Shown here piece by piece: positions 45,320 to 55,652 of a DNA stretch of 64,000 bases (positions within the stretch are counted from its first letter, which is position 1; every line of letters starts with the position of its first letter). Made by a program: the position numbers and the translations under genes. The notes beneath the pieces are model-generated. The model saw only the letters and a list, made by a program, of their open reading frames with translations, did not search any database and had not been told where the DNA came from. Origin of the DNA: Xanthostigma xanthostigma (lineage: Eukaryota > Arthropoda > Insecta > Raphidioptera > Raphidiidae); contig OY754475.1 in NCBI GenBank assembly GCA_963575645.1, forward strand, positions 17,832,509 through 17,896,508, given 5' to 3'.

Positions 45320-45775
45320 CCTCGGCTGTGTGCACAAAGCTACAAGCGCCGCTAGTGGGTAATAGAGAATTATTGAACTCACTTTTTACGGAAATTGCGA
45401 CATGTTTTTATGGTGATACGTCAAAAACTTTAGTTGACCATGATGTGCCAGAAAAAATGTAATAAGGAAAACTGGTGTTAATTTGTTTACACTGACAACG
45501 GAACGTGAAATTAGGGCGCCAATGGTCTTTATTTAACTTAAATCGCCATCAGCGCAACAGCCCGGAACACAAAAAGCATTTCCAGATCGCTTAGTTTTGT
45601 CCATGTTTTGTTTGTAATTAAAAAACTTCAAAAAATTATAACTATTTTCACTTTTAATAAACATTGATCACTGACATACGGAAAATTTGAGTTTGAAGTT
45701 TCCCCTAGTGCTCACCACAAACGCTCGCATCGAACAATTTGTAACTCCACCTCCTTGCACATATAGCCCATTGGG
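45320..45775. mobile_element. Insert with repeat J and a THAP-like start
   Basis: 45323-45453 matches 30750-30863 in reverse. On the minus strand a 23-codon frame (about 45605-45534) starts MDKTKRSGNAFCVPGCC, which resembles the first Cys pair of a THAP zinc finger (found in P-element transposases). It then hits a stop. The boundaries come from comparison with 54890-55196. Confidence 0.4.
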
Positions 45776-45890
45776 CGAAATAATCAGTGAGTCCTTACAA
45801 GCTATTTCGGTACATATTTCCCTTCCATAACTCGAATAAATAAATTGCACCTCTGTATCTCGAACATAGCAACTCAAAATTAGTTAGAAT

Positions 45891-46665
45891 TGTAGCGATA
45901 CGGAATGTACGCTACAGTAATTTTGAAATATTATTTTTTTTTATTTTAAAAGAGCAGATATCTATTTTAGTTTTGTAATTATTTAAAAAAAAAAAATTAA
46001 ATAATGCCATTCTTTAACTTTTTTTAATTATTAGGTAATAATTGATGAGATATAAAAGTGTTCTGTGCCGGATGAGAGAGTCAGTCATCGTTAGCATTTT
46101 GAAGCGCAATCATATTTTTGTTTTGGAATTTTTTTAAGTGTTTTCTTTAATTTGTTTTTTTTACTCAAATTTCTTTTTATTTTGTGTTATTATAGTGCCT
46201 GGTTTGTATTTTTACACACACACACATACGCATACAGTTACTCGTCTTGTCGACAGTAACTTATCCTGAATACTTTACCAATACCTGCAACGACAGTTTC
46301 TCTACGGAATTGATCCTACAGGCTGTCGTCTCCCGTTTTTCCGTCTAAACTTCGGATTCTTTCGAGTTTAGACTTCCCATTCCCCGACACACACACACAA
46401 ATACCTGTTTTCTTTATTTTTATTTTTTTTGATGTCTGATACATTAAGTTTGTTTTTTTTTTTTTGATTCTATACTATTTTGTAAAATAAAAAATAAACT
46501 GTGAAATTTGATAAAAATTAAATAAACGCTCAACGAGCAATATTTCAAATTGTGTTCTTTTTTATAATCACAAACAAGTGAAGATTCTTTGTGCGGCCCG
46601 TTTCCCCCTAGACAAACGACGAGCTACGTATATAGATTTTTTTTCTGTGGAACGGGATCGTTACA
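45891..46665 (+). repeat. 5' LTR
   Basis: 775 bp. It contains a CACACACACA microsatellite and a probable poly(A) signal (AATAAA near 46525). It matches 48436-49210 except for A/T-run length changes and a few substitutions. Confidence 0.92.
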
Positions 46666-46666
46666 A

Positions 46667-46685
46667 TTGGGGGCTCAGCCGAGAT
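46667..46685 (+). promoter_or_regulatory. Primer-binding site, possibly tRNA-Pro
   Basis: TTGGGGGCTCAGCCGAGAT follows the LTR. TGGGGGCTC matches the complement of the tRNA-Pro 3' end, then diverges. The match is only about 9 nt, so the primer is uncertain. Confidence 0.5.
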
Positions 46686-46719
46686 CATTTTGGACCAAAT
46701 ACCTATTATATAATGCGAA

Positions 46720-47772
46720 ATGTCCGAGGGTGGCAAAAATATGGATGACGACAGCACATTTTTCGAAAATAAAGTGGAAAATAATACTAATGACGGAGAA
46801 GAAATAATGGAAACGGCTTCTACTCCGCTCAAAAATGACGACACGGCAAATAAATCAATGGATTTGAACAGTACCTTAATGCGCGCATTAGAAGATATTC
46901 AAACAAATATAAGCAGAACTTCAGGAGATTTGCGTTTAGAATTATTAAACATTCGGGAAGATTTAGATAAAGGCTTCAAAAATTTATCAAGCAGGATGAA
47001 TAAAATGGAGGACCGCATGGACAAACAATACGACGAATTAAAATCAGACGTGGAAACACCGGAAAAAAATTTACTAACCACAAAGGCGGATATCGGTAGA
47101 GATCTTGAAAAAATAAATGATGATATTTCGATAATAAATAATATGACAATAAATAATAAAAATCAACACGACACACTAGCTCACTATACAGAAACGAATA
47201 TTCGGCATTGCACGGAGCAAATCGAAAGACATGATGAAAAGTTTTTTGAAAAATTGGATACAAAAAAATATCCTATTCTACCCTTTAAAGGAATACAAAT
47301 AAAAACGGCTGATGGTAAAATGATTAAAAATATAAAGTTTCAAATTGTGTTAAATTTTAAATTAAATGAATCGGAAATGAGTTATATTTTTGTAGTGATA
47401 CCAAATTTAAATGTAGATATTATATTGGGAAGCGATTTTTTAAGTGAAGTTAAAGCTAAATTGGATTTAGAATATAAAAAAATGTATTTTTATTCAAATA
47501 AAGAGATCAGTGAAATTTCTTTGGGTAAAACGAACAAATATGTATCAAGCTTAAGTTGTAATCATTTTTTAAAATTTGCGATGACTGATTCAATGATTAA
47601 AACAAATAGACATAGTTCGGATACTACCAACTATGCGGTAAATGCTGAGTTAGAAAATTTAATAGAAAGTTACACAGATGTTTTTCAAGATAAACCGGGG
47701 TTAATGAAGAATTATAAATGTAAGATTAATGTAAGAAAACGAAGAAATAAAATAAAAAAAAAAAAAAAATAA
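46720..47772 (+). CDS. Gag-like coiled coil fused to protease tail and RT start (deletion product)
   Basis: 350 codons. Residues 1-185 are acidic and heptad-rich (LRLELLNIREDLDKG), a probable coiled coil. From about residue 190 the sequence is the C-terminal half of a retropepsin (NVDIILGSDFL), with the DTG active site missing. It then gives the opening of an RT linker (ELENLIESYTDVFQDKPG) and ends in a Lys-rich run over an A-tract. So gag, the protease active site and most of RT have been fused by deletions while an open frame survived. Any remaining role, such as RNA packaging, is speculative. Confidence 0.8.
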   Translation: MSEGGKNMDDDSTFFENKVENNTNDGEEIMETASTPLKNDDTANKSMDLNSTLMRALEDIQTNISRTSGDLRLELLNIREDLDKGFKNLSSRMNKMEDRMDKQYDELKSDVETPEKNLLTTKADIGRDLEKINDDISIINNMTINNKNQHDTLAHYTETNIRHCTEQIERHDEKFFEKLDTKKYPILPFKGIQIKTADGKMIKNIKFQIVLNFKLNESEMSYIFVVIPNLNVDIILGSDFLSEVKAKLDLEYKKMYFYSNKEISEISLGKTNKYVSSLSCNHFLKFAMTDSMIKTNRHSSDTTNYAVNAELENLIESYTDVFQDKPGLMKNYKCKINVRKRRNKIKKKKK

Positions 47773-47888
47773 GAAAAAAATCCGGACAAAAAAAATGTGA
47801 AAAATTTGTGGTAGTAGAATAAGATAAACATTTTGCTAATATAAAACGATTAAGGGCTAATTTTGAGTTTGTTTTATGTTTATGTTAT

Positions 47889-48380
47889 ATGTTATTTCTC
47901 TTTATAATGATTTTTTTTTTCTCTCAGGAGGTATATAGTTATTTTCTTGTCATGACTGATTTCATATGGCTTGACGAAATGGTTGTTTTTGAGCCGTCAA
48001 CACCGCCTAGAACTGTAAACAGACAGCCTGATTGTTCCGAGTCACCTCCTACTATAAGTATTCCGACACCACCACATTGGCCGCCGGTGATCAAGCTGAG
48101 TAGGGAGTTTCCTGGCGTTGAGACCGGCATAGCGAGCGTTAACGACAAGACTCCTCGACTCTCTATCACTGAGCGCTTAGAAATTTTCCAGAACAAACGG
48201 CCCGGTGAATACGTGGAGGTGGATGACCCACAATTGCTGTCCTGGTTGGTGCAGAAGAAGGACCACAGTAAAGGTCGGGTCCGTTATTTAGTGAAATGTG
48301 GCGGTGGCAAGGCATTGACTGTCAGAGTGGCGGACAAAAAAGTGTTTATAAAATTTAAAAATAAAAATAACAGATTCTAA
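47889..48380 (+). CDS. Accessory ORF of unknown function in LTR element
   Basis: 163 codons. The first ATG opens with a hydrophobic stretch (MLFLFIMIFFF), but an internal Met at about residue 22 (MTDFIWLDE) is an equally likely start. The middle is Pro/Ser/Thr-rich; the C-terminal 80 residues look folded (SITERLEIFQNKRPGEYVEV, RVRYLVKCGGGKALTVRVAD). Base composition is clearly less AT-rich than the surrounding element. I do not recognise the family: it could be a pol C-terminus or a captured host sequence. It lies between the gag-like frame and the 3' LTR. Confidence 0.6.
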   Translation: MLFLFIMIFFFSQEVYSYFLVMTDFIWLDEMVVFEPSTPPRTVNRQPDCSESPPTISIPTPPHWPPVIKLSREFPGVETGIASVNDKTPRLSITERLEIFQNKRPGEYVEVDDPQLLSWLVQKKDHSKGRVRYLVKCGGGKALTVRVADKKVFIKFKNKNNRF

Positions 48381-48435
48381 TTTTTTTTATCTTAAATGAA
48401 GTTTTTTTTTCTCTTTTTTTTTTGAGGGTTGTAAC

Positions 48436-49210
48436 TGTAGCGATACGGAATGTACGCTACAGTAATTTTGAAATATTATTTTTTTTTATTTTAAAAGAGC
48501 AGATATCTATTTTAGTTTTGTAATTATTTAAAAAAAAAAAAAATTATGTAATGCCATTCTTTAACTTTTTTTAATTATTAGGTAATAATTGATGAGATAT
48601 AAAAGTGTTCTGTGCCGGATGAGAGAGTCAGTCATCGTTAGCATTTTGAAGCGCAATCATATTTTTGTTTTGGAATTTTTTTAAGTGTTTTCTTTAATTT
48701 GTTTTTTTTACTCAAATTTCTTTTTATTTTGTGTTATTATAGTGCCTGGTTTGTATTTTTACACACACACACATACGCATACAGTTACTCGTCTTGTCGA
48801 CAGTAACTTATCCTGAATACTTTACCAATACCTGCAACGACAGTTTCTCTACGGAATTGATCCTACAGGCTGTCGTCTCCCGTTTTTCCGTCTAAACTTC
48901 GGATTCTTTCGAGTTTAGACTTCCCATTCCCCGACACACACACACAAATACCTGTTTTCTTTATTTTTATTTTTTTTGATGTCTGATACATTAAGTTTGT
49001 TTTTTTTTTTGATTCTATACTATTTTGTAAAATAAAAAATAAACTGTGAAATTTGATAAAAATTAAATAAACGCTCAACGAGCAATATTTCAAATTGTGT
49101 TCTTTTTTATAATCATAAACAAGTGAAGATTCTTTGTGCGGCCCGTTTCCCCCTAGACAAACGACGAGCTACGTATATAGATTTTTTTTCTGTGGAACGG
49201 GATCGTTACA
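48436..49210 (+). repeat. 3' LTR
   Basis: 775 bp, about 99% identical by eye to 45891-46665. Followed by GAAT. Confidence 0.92.
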
Positions 49211-49321
49211 GAATGAACCTCTACAAGTCGAATATTTCCTTACAAAATCCCTTAAAGTCGAAATCCTTCATAAGTCGAAAACTCTATAACTCTTGAAGTT
49301 GGACTTACAGAGGTTTTACTG

Positions 49322-49868
49322 TATTGTGTCAAAATAATACGATATTATTTTGTATATAAAGTTGTACCATAGAAGTTTCACTTCAAAACAACTTTAACAG
49401 AAAAACTAAAAAGTGCAATAGTAGATACATTGTATAAGTATCTATAGTGTCGTAATTGGTTATATTACGACGAGTTGTGATATTATGTTTAAAACGAACG
49501 CCAGCGAGTTTTAACAGTCACACGAGTCGTAATACCATACGCGCGAGGTATTACGCGAAGGTGGCCGAAGTTGAAGCCAGTAGAGATGTCAGAAAGCACA
49601 ATAGATGAACCGACTATATATAAGTACATCATATCTGATATAAGTGAGTGAAGTTTGTATGAGTTTCAAGTGGTGATTAAATTGAAGTTAGTTTGGTTTA
49701 AGTAATGGTCTAGGCTAGATACGAAACACACACTGACAGACACATGTGGAGAACACTATGCAGTAGTGACGTAACGAATATTCGCATTCACAAAATCCAT
49801 AATGAAAAAATAATAAATAATAATAATAAATATAATAATAAAAATAATAAATAATAAATAATTAATAA
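49322..49868. other. No gene seen; AT-rich SINE tail at the end
   Basis: Bases 49800-49868 are (AATAAT)-type repeats, the tail of the SINE that follows on the minus strand. No gene is recognised. Confidence 0.45.
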
Positions 49869-50172
49869 TAATGTGTTTAACGTCCGTTTCTCGACGTTAT
49901 GTCATAACAGACGCCATTCGCACCATTAGTATTTTCCATCTATCACACTGCCCGTTATTCCCTAAATTTTTAAACTTCCATTTAATTAATAGCAATGGGC
50001 GAATGGAGGATTTTTAGGAAATTAGGATAAATTTTGAGCATAGGAGTTTGACAGGTAATCGGCCATGACCTTGAATAAAGAACCATCTCGATATTTATCT
50101 GGAATTGTTGTGGGAAACTATGGAAAACCTCAACAAGATGACCGGTACAATTACCGTTTCTCGGAGAGAGGC
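49869..50172 (-). mobile_element. tRNA-derived SINE, copy 2 (head missing)
   Basis: It matches 3850-4155 in reverse (GAGAAACGGTAATTGTACCGG through CGCCATTCGCACC). The 5' tRNA head is absent, and mariner-like sequence begins immediately at 50173. Confidence 0.78.
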
Positions 50173-50630
50173 GATGTTGGCCAGGCCATCACCGCCAATG
50201 TCGACCGCTATAGATCGATGATTACCAACTTATTTTGGGCTGAATTCGTTGATATGGAGACCGACGACATGTGGTTTCAACAGGAAGGCCCTACGTGCCA
50301 CACAGCCCATGCACGAGTGATTTGAGGGCATAGTCATTTCACCACCGAGATCATGCTATTTGACTCCATTAGACTTTTTCTTGTGGGGTTTTCTTAATTA
50401 GACTTTTTCTTCTGGCGTTTTCTTAAGTCGCAGGTCTATGCGAGTAAGCTACAAACCACAGCGGCCCTCAAAGCCATAACATTAGCTATGCCATCGGTCA
50501 AATTCAGCCGGATTTATGCGCCAGAGTCATGGAAAATTGGACATTTCGGATGCGCGCCATCCAGAGAAGCCGCGGCGGACATTTGGACGATGTTATGTTC
50601 CACACATAATGGCATCGATAGGCGTTTCAA
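50173..50630 (+). pseudogene. Tc1/mariner-superfamily transposase relic
   Basis: Frames read ITANVDRYRSMITNLF, MWFQQEGPTCHTAHA (the second catalytic residue is Glu where Asp is usual), LTPLDFFLWGF (third catalytic region), and MENWTFRMRAIQRSRGGHL at the C-terminus. The reading needs several frame shifts, and a short duplication of TTAGACTTTTTCTT occurs near 50370-50415. The N-terminal DNA-binding part is missing. It cannot be active. Confidence 0.82.
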
Positions 50631-50781
50631 ACGAATATAAAATTTCAATGATATCTCAGACACACTTTGTTTTATCTTATAGTTTCTGCCTTTACTTGAT
50701 GAAAATCCATTATAAAATAAAATAAATAAAACGATTAAGTTTAAAAAGATTTTCACTTTAATTATAAAAATATAACATATG

Positions 50782-50809
50782 TTTCGCTGTCACAGCAGCT
50801 TCTCATCAG
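50782..50809 (-). ncRNA. Hammerhead-ribozyme-like core downstream of Penelope ORF
   Basis: On the minus strand: CTGATGAGAA, GCTG, loop, CAGC, GAAAC. Both conserved core boxes are exact and stem II can form. It lies about 135 bp downstream of, and in the same orientation as, the GIY-YIG gene, as expected for a Penelope pseudo-LTR. Confidence 0.6.
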
Positions 50810-50944
50810 ATATACAGTATTAGAGTTTACAAAAATAATCTATATAGGTCTAAATTATGTAGATTTTATACAACTAGGGGGGAGGATGGTGGGGTGGGAA
50901 ATCCAAACTCATAGAAAAAGAACAAAGAAAGAACAATATATTCA

Positions 50945-51510
50945 TTAAAAATTAAACTTTAGGTTTAGTAAAGGTGATGTGGAGATGTCTTTTTGATCAT
51001 TTAATAGATTGGATGAATTTTTGCGTTTGTTAATTTCCAAAGCTTCCAATAGATTTAATTTTAAACATTTCTGTTCTATATGTAAAATATCAAAATTATT
51101 ATTAAAAATAGGTATGTTTTTCTAACTTTAAATGATCGGCATAAGTAGAGTGTTTATTATTTTTAGTAAATGAATCTTGGTGGTCTTTTATTCTTGTTTT
51201 AAATGTCCGACCAGTTTGGCCAATATAAGTTTTTGAACACGAACCGCAATTTAATTGGTAAACTCCACTTTTATTATCTTTGATAGTTTTATCCTTATTG
51301 TTTTTAATGATTGAGCCTAGATTATTGTTAGTTTTATAAGCTATTTTAATTGTATGTCTATTAAGAAACTGTTTAATATTATCACTAGCTCTTCCTAAAA
51401 ATGTTAAAGATTTGTAACTAAATTGTTCTTTAGATATGGGCATGTCTTCTTTTAACGCACACTTTGTTTTATTTAAATTTAAAGATAGGAAGCGCTTAAT
51501 GAAAAACCCT
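50945..51510 (-). pseudogene. Penelope-like element: RT end and GIY-YIG endonuclease
   Basis: The frame from 51510 has a spacer region and then the GIY-YIG domain: GVYQLNCGSCSKTYIGQTGR (YQL...YIG), R-x3-H in RIKDHQ, and NNKHSTYADHL. A one-base shift in a T-run near 51107 sends it to a stop. The other frame continues to ILHIEQKCLKLNLLEALEI and ends at 50945. Penelope proteins join an RT to this endonuclease; here the RT catalytic core is lost by 5' truncation. Confidence 0.88.
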
Positions 51511-53327
51511 ATATAACACAGGATTGAACTTCTATACAGTCTCTCTTCGCTGACTGAACAGTCGTCCAAAAATTGACATTCATTACATCACTAACGTGCA
51601 ATCACTTGGATGACATTTTACATGATGTATCGATGTTTTAAACTTGTAGTACATGGCAGATACTGATCGTGTAAAAATATCGTTATAAAAGTGCAGTGTA
51701 CTTCATTGCGTTGTTTCTAAGGTGGCTGTTCACCCAACTGTTTAATATGACCACTTCTACCCTGCATAGGGGTCACTCATATATTACTTCACACGATTAT
51801 TAAGATTTCTAGACCCCTCCCTCTCTCTAAGACACATTTCCGTTGAACTCTTCCTTGTCAAGTGACGTCACACTATGGCAGTCCTACCCTTTAACTTAAT
51901 AATTTTTAGCAAATTAAATAAAATAAATAAATAATAACAAAATTAAAAATCCGAATTTTGTTACGAAACTCGGTATATGGGATTAGAATAACATTCTGAA
52001 CAATTTTTTCTAATAATTTTTTTTTGATATCTCTAACGCTACGCAAACAATCGAGAAGGGGTATGATGACAGATTTTGAAATTCCGTTCTATAATGTAGA
52101 TACAAGTCTATTTCAAAAAAAAAAAAAATAAAAATTGAAATATATTTGTTCCCATAACATATAACCTAATACAAAACTGCTGTACTGTGCGATCGGCGAA
52201 AGAAGACCGGTGGGGAAAGGGCAAGAAGTCGTTGATGTGTTCCCAAATTATCGGAATTCATAGGCGGCGCATAGCAAGGCATGCAAACAATGTATAGCTT
52301 TAAATTTTAAGGCATTATTTTGAGCCTCTAACTCGCACATTTTAATTACATTCGCTATGACCTCCCTAGCGCCACTTCTAACTGTTTTTCCCTTTTTACT
52401 TTCCATTTTGATGATATTCAGACAACACCCCTCAACTTAGTCCGTGAACGCACACCTATGTACTGTCTGGTGTATGATTTTTTTGTACTGTTAGTAAGTG
52501 TCGCTGTGTAGTCGTACAGCTATAGCAATAGTACAATTATCGCGAGACGACAATTGCGACACGTTTGGTCGACTGGACTCCCTTATTGCATAGAAGCGGT
52601 TCCAGGATCATTACCTTTTACCAATATAAAATACATGTGCGCTCTTCTGCAATAAGGTCATAGGACTACATACCATAGACCGGTCTTCTTTTAAAAATCC
52701 AACAGTACATATTTGTAATAAAAATACATACAATAAAAATAAACGAAACATAAATTACTGTATGGGAGCTATAGGTACATCCATAATGCATGCACCGTTA
52801 CAAAAACATTTTTTCCCCCTAGCCGAATGTTATGCAACATTATTCCAGCAATAATTTAAATATAAACGCATATGATTGCATTTTTATCTTTCAATTTTTA
52901 ATTAAGCGCGAAAACGCTCGTAGGTGTCATGGCGTCCGCTTGTGACGTCACGCCTAAGTGACAACTGGTATGTTGTATTTATGTGTGTATAGCTGTGGTC
53001 CTGAGGTATTTCGTAGATCGGTATGTAAATTTACTTAATGATATGATTTATATTAAATATTAGCAGGTAGTAAAAATATCGTATAGCTTTCTGTAGCTGC
53101 GAGTTAACTAATATCAAAGATAGTCTAAGAAATAAGTAAAATAAAATATCACAAAACTACGAATAAACAACAAAATTAAATAATGCCGAAGTGAATGATC
53201 GCAACAAAAATTTAAGAGACACGGTGATTACTTCAAGTGTTTATGTTCTCTTTGATTTACGAAGACGTGACGTCATTCGGTGTTTCACTCAACATGGCCG
53301 ACTGCAGTATTTTATACTTTTTTCCAA
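51511..53327. other. No gene seen
   Basis: About 1.8 kb with no recognised coding sequence. A phrase near 51525 (CAGGATTGAACTTCTATACAG) recurs at 40795. AGAAGACCGGT near 52204 and ACCGGTCTTCTTTT near 52680 form a weak inverted pair. Confidence 0.4.
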
Positions 53328-53762
53328 TTTAATTAGGAGACTTTTAATCAATAAAAAAATATATTAAACCTTAGCACTTTTCGATCATGGACTTTTATTC
53401 TTGACAATTTTAACAATTTTAACAATTTTAACTGAAGTTTCAACTTTTTAATGATTTAATTTTAAGTTTTATTATTTCTGATTTCTTTTTTTAATATTAT
53501 ATACTGCAAAAAATATGTAAAATACAGATATTTACACACATTTATTTTTTCTAACCTAACTTTGTACAAAAAATTCAAAAGTTAGTTCATTAAGTAAAAT
53601 ACTGACATAATAATTAATATTAAAAAAATTATTTATATACGCCTTTATGACAATAATTTATTAGTATCATCGTCTTATAACCTTTTGTAAAAATTTATTA
53701 TGGAAGTTCCGATTTAGAATTCGACTTACTTTTGATTGGTACTGTAACGCATCAACCTCCTT
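53328..53762. repeat. Long direct repeat, left copy
   Basis: It matches 54045-54468 with many small differences (CAATTTAATTAGGAGACTTTTAATC to CTGTAACGCATCAACCTCC). The 282-bp interval gives it the shape of a small terminal-repeat element, but I see no primer site or coding sequence. Confidence 0.7.
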
Positions 53763-54044
53763 AAGGAGGTTGAGCCGTTTTACGAAGATAATGAAAAAAA
53801 TCTGAAATAAAGTTTATTTAATAGATTTTTTTATGACAAAATTTTCTGTAAAAAATCCAAAATCATTAGGAGATTTATAAAGTTAAAAATTAAAAAAAAA
53901 ACTTTTACATGTAGTCTTATGGAAAATATGTCAAGCTAGCATGCAAACTGTTCATTTTAATTTTTTGCAAATAACCAAATAATGTCAGCAGTTCCAAAAA
54001 CTATCTATGTAAAGCATCGATGTCTTACGCATATTTTAATATTT

Positions 54045-54468
54045 TTTCCAATTTAATTAGGAGACTTTTAATCAATAAAAAAAATTATTAAACCTTAGCA
54101 CTTTTCGATTATGGACTTTTATTCTTGACAGATTTAACAATTTTAACTGAATTTTCAACTTTTTAATGATTTAATTTTAATTTTTATTACTTCTAATTTC
54201 TTTTTGTCAATTATTTACTGCAAAAAATATGTAAAATACAGATATTTACATAAATGTATTTTTTTTAACCTAACTTTGTACAAAAAATACAAAAGTTAGT
54301 CCATTAAGTATAAAGTACTGAAATAATTAATTAATATTAAAAAAAAATATTTATTTATGCCTTTATGACAATAATTTATTGTTATCATCGACTTATAAAC
54401 TATAAAAGTTCCCATTTAGAATTCGACTTACTTTTGATTGGGACTGTAACGCATCAACCTCCTTAAAT
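54045..54468. repeat. Long direct repeat, right copy
   Basis: See 53328-53762. Divergence of roughly 10% by eye indicates an old event. Confidence 0.7.
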
Positions 54469-54889
54469 TCAAATCTGCGTTCCTTCAACTAGCGAAACTA
54501 TGGGAGTGTCGTCATCTTAAATACAGCACACTGTACGATAATTATATTACTAATTTAAATTATTATCATTTGAAGTGTATTTAAAATCTATGAGAACACT
54601 TAAAATGAAAAAAAAATAATGGCATTTTGATATACTTTCGACAAGATAATGCAGATACAATTATAGTGATTATAGAATCACATTTTATTATCGCTAATTG
54701 ATGTTACGCTGCAATAAACAATAATTAATTTTACCTTTGATCGTCCAATGTTTTATTTTCTTGTAATGAAAGCAATAGGTACATGTAGGTATATTATAAT
54801 TGATTGTTTTTTACCTTCAATATTTTTTATCTGTAACTATAGATGTGAGACCCGGCTTTGTCCGGGTGCAAATTTAATACAGTAGAAGC
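54469..54889. other. No gene; Helitron-end scrap at the right
   Basis: AT-rich DNA. GACCCGGCTTTGTCCGGGTG at 54849-54868 is a fragment of the Helitron-type end seen at 20268. Confidence 0.4.
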
Positions 54890-55196
54890 CTTAAAACCCC
54901 TTTCAAGGTAGACGCTAAAAAATTCGAGTTATAAAGTTTTCGACTTATGAAGGAAATATTCGAACTGTAGAGGTTAAGATTAATTCTAACTAATTTTGAC
55001 TTGCTATGTTCGAGATACAGAGATCCTATTTATTTTTTCGAATCATGGAAGGAAAATATGTACCGAAATGACTTTGATTATTTCGACCTATAGCGAGGGT
55101 TGAGATTTCGAGTAATAGAGGTTTTGGGGCTTGAAGGGAAGGGATCAAAACATTTTTTCGAGTTTTGGGGGTTTTCGACTGAAAGAGGTTCTACTG
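54890..55196. mobile_element. pogo-like MITE Q, copy 2 (uninterrupted)
   Basis: The ends CAGTAGAAGCC and GGTTCTACTG are flanked by TA on both sides. The interior matches the separated pieces of 45223-49321 in reverse. No gene. Confidence 0.8.
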
Positions 55197-55339
55197 TATA
55201 TAGATATTAGATATAAAGACCGCTACAGACGATCTTGACGGCGGATAAAAAATAGATATTGGGCATTCCTAAATGCTGTCATATCTTTAAAGTTATAATC
55301 AAATAATAGACAACGAAACAACATTCAGAACTGTAATAT

Positions 55340-55500
55340 AAAAACGTCATCGCATCGACACTACCCCCTAATTGTTTTTTTTAAAGAACTTCCCTCGAAC
55401 GACCTCCTCTTTTCACTGCGTAAAAAACCACCATCGCATCGACACGACCCCGTAATTGGTTTTTAAAAGAATTCCCCCCGAACGCCCTCTCCTTTTCACT
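55340..55500. repeat. Family F scrap
   Basis: Two ATCGCATCGACACKACCCC units with TTTTCACTGCGTAAAAAA, as in 43190-43380. The ends are missing. Confidence 0.5.
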
Positions 55501-55652
55501 AGTTGTTATAATACAATCTTTGTCAACCCACTGTTAATATGTCATTATTTATAGTACCTCGCCTATGATTTCAATTGATTTGTTTAATATGTTCGCCACC
55601 TTAAAGTAGCAGCCATTATTTACGTGTTATAATACCTTGCGTTTGAAGCTCA

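Larger units (their letters stand above)
45891..49210 (+). mobile_element. Non-autonomous LTR retrotransposon (gypsy-derived)
   Basis: The 775-bp LTRs (45891-46665 and 48436-49210) are about 99% identical by eye. They start TGTAGCG and end TTACA, with the 4-bp target duplication GAAT (45887-45890, 49211-49214). The 1.77-kb interior holds a gag-protease-RT deletion fusion (46720-47772) and a second, GC-richer frame (47889-48380), but no complete RT or integrase. It must have moved in trans using a relative's enzymes. Confidence 0.9.
45223..49321. mobile_element. pogo-like MITE Q, copy 1, with two nested insertions
   Basis: It starts CAGTAGAACCTCTTTAAG and ends in GAGGTTTTACTG followed by TA. 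The uninterrupted family member is at 54890-55196 (307 bp). Here it is split at 45320-45775 (insert with repeat J) and by the LTR element at 45891-49210. Confidence 0.8.

Noticed and set aside
53328..54468. Calling the direct repeats LTRs
   Set aside because: No TG...CA ends, primer site, purine tract or target duplication could be identified.
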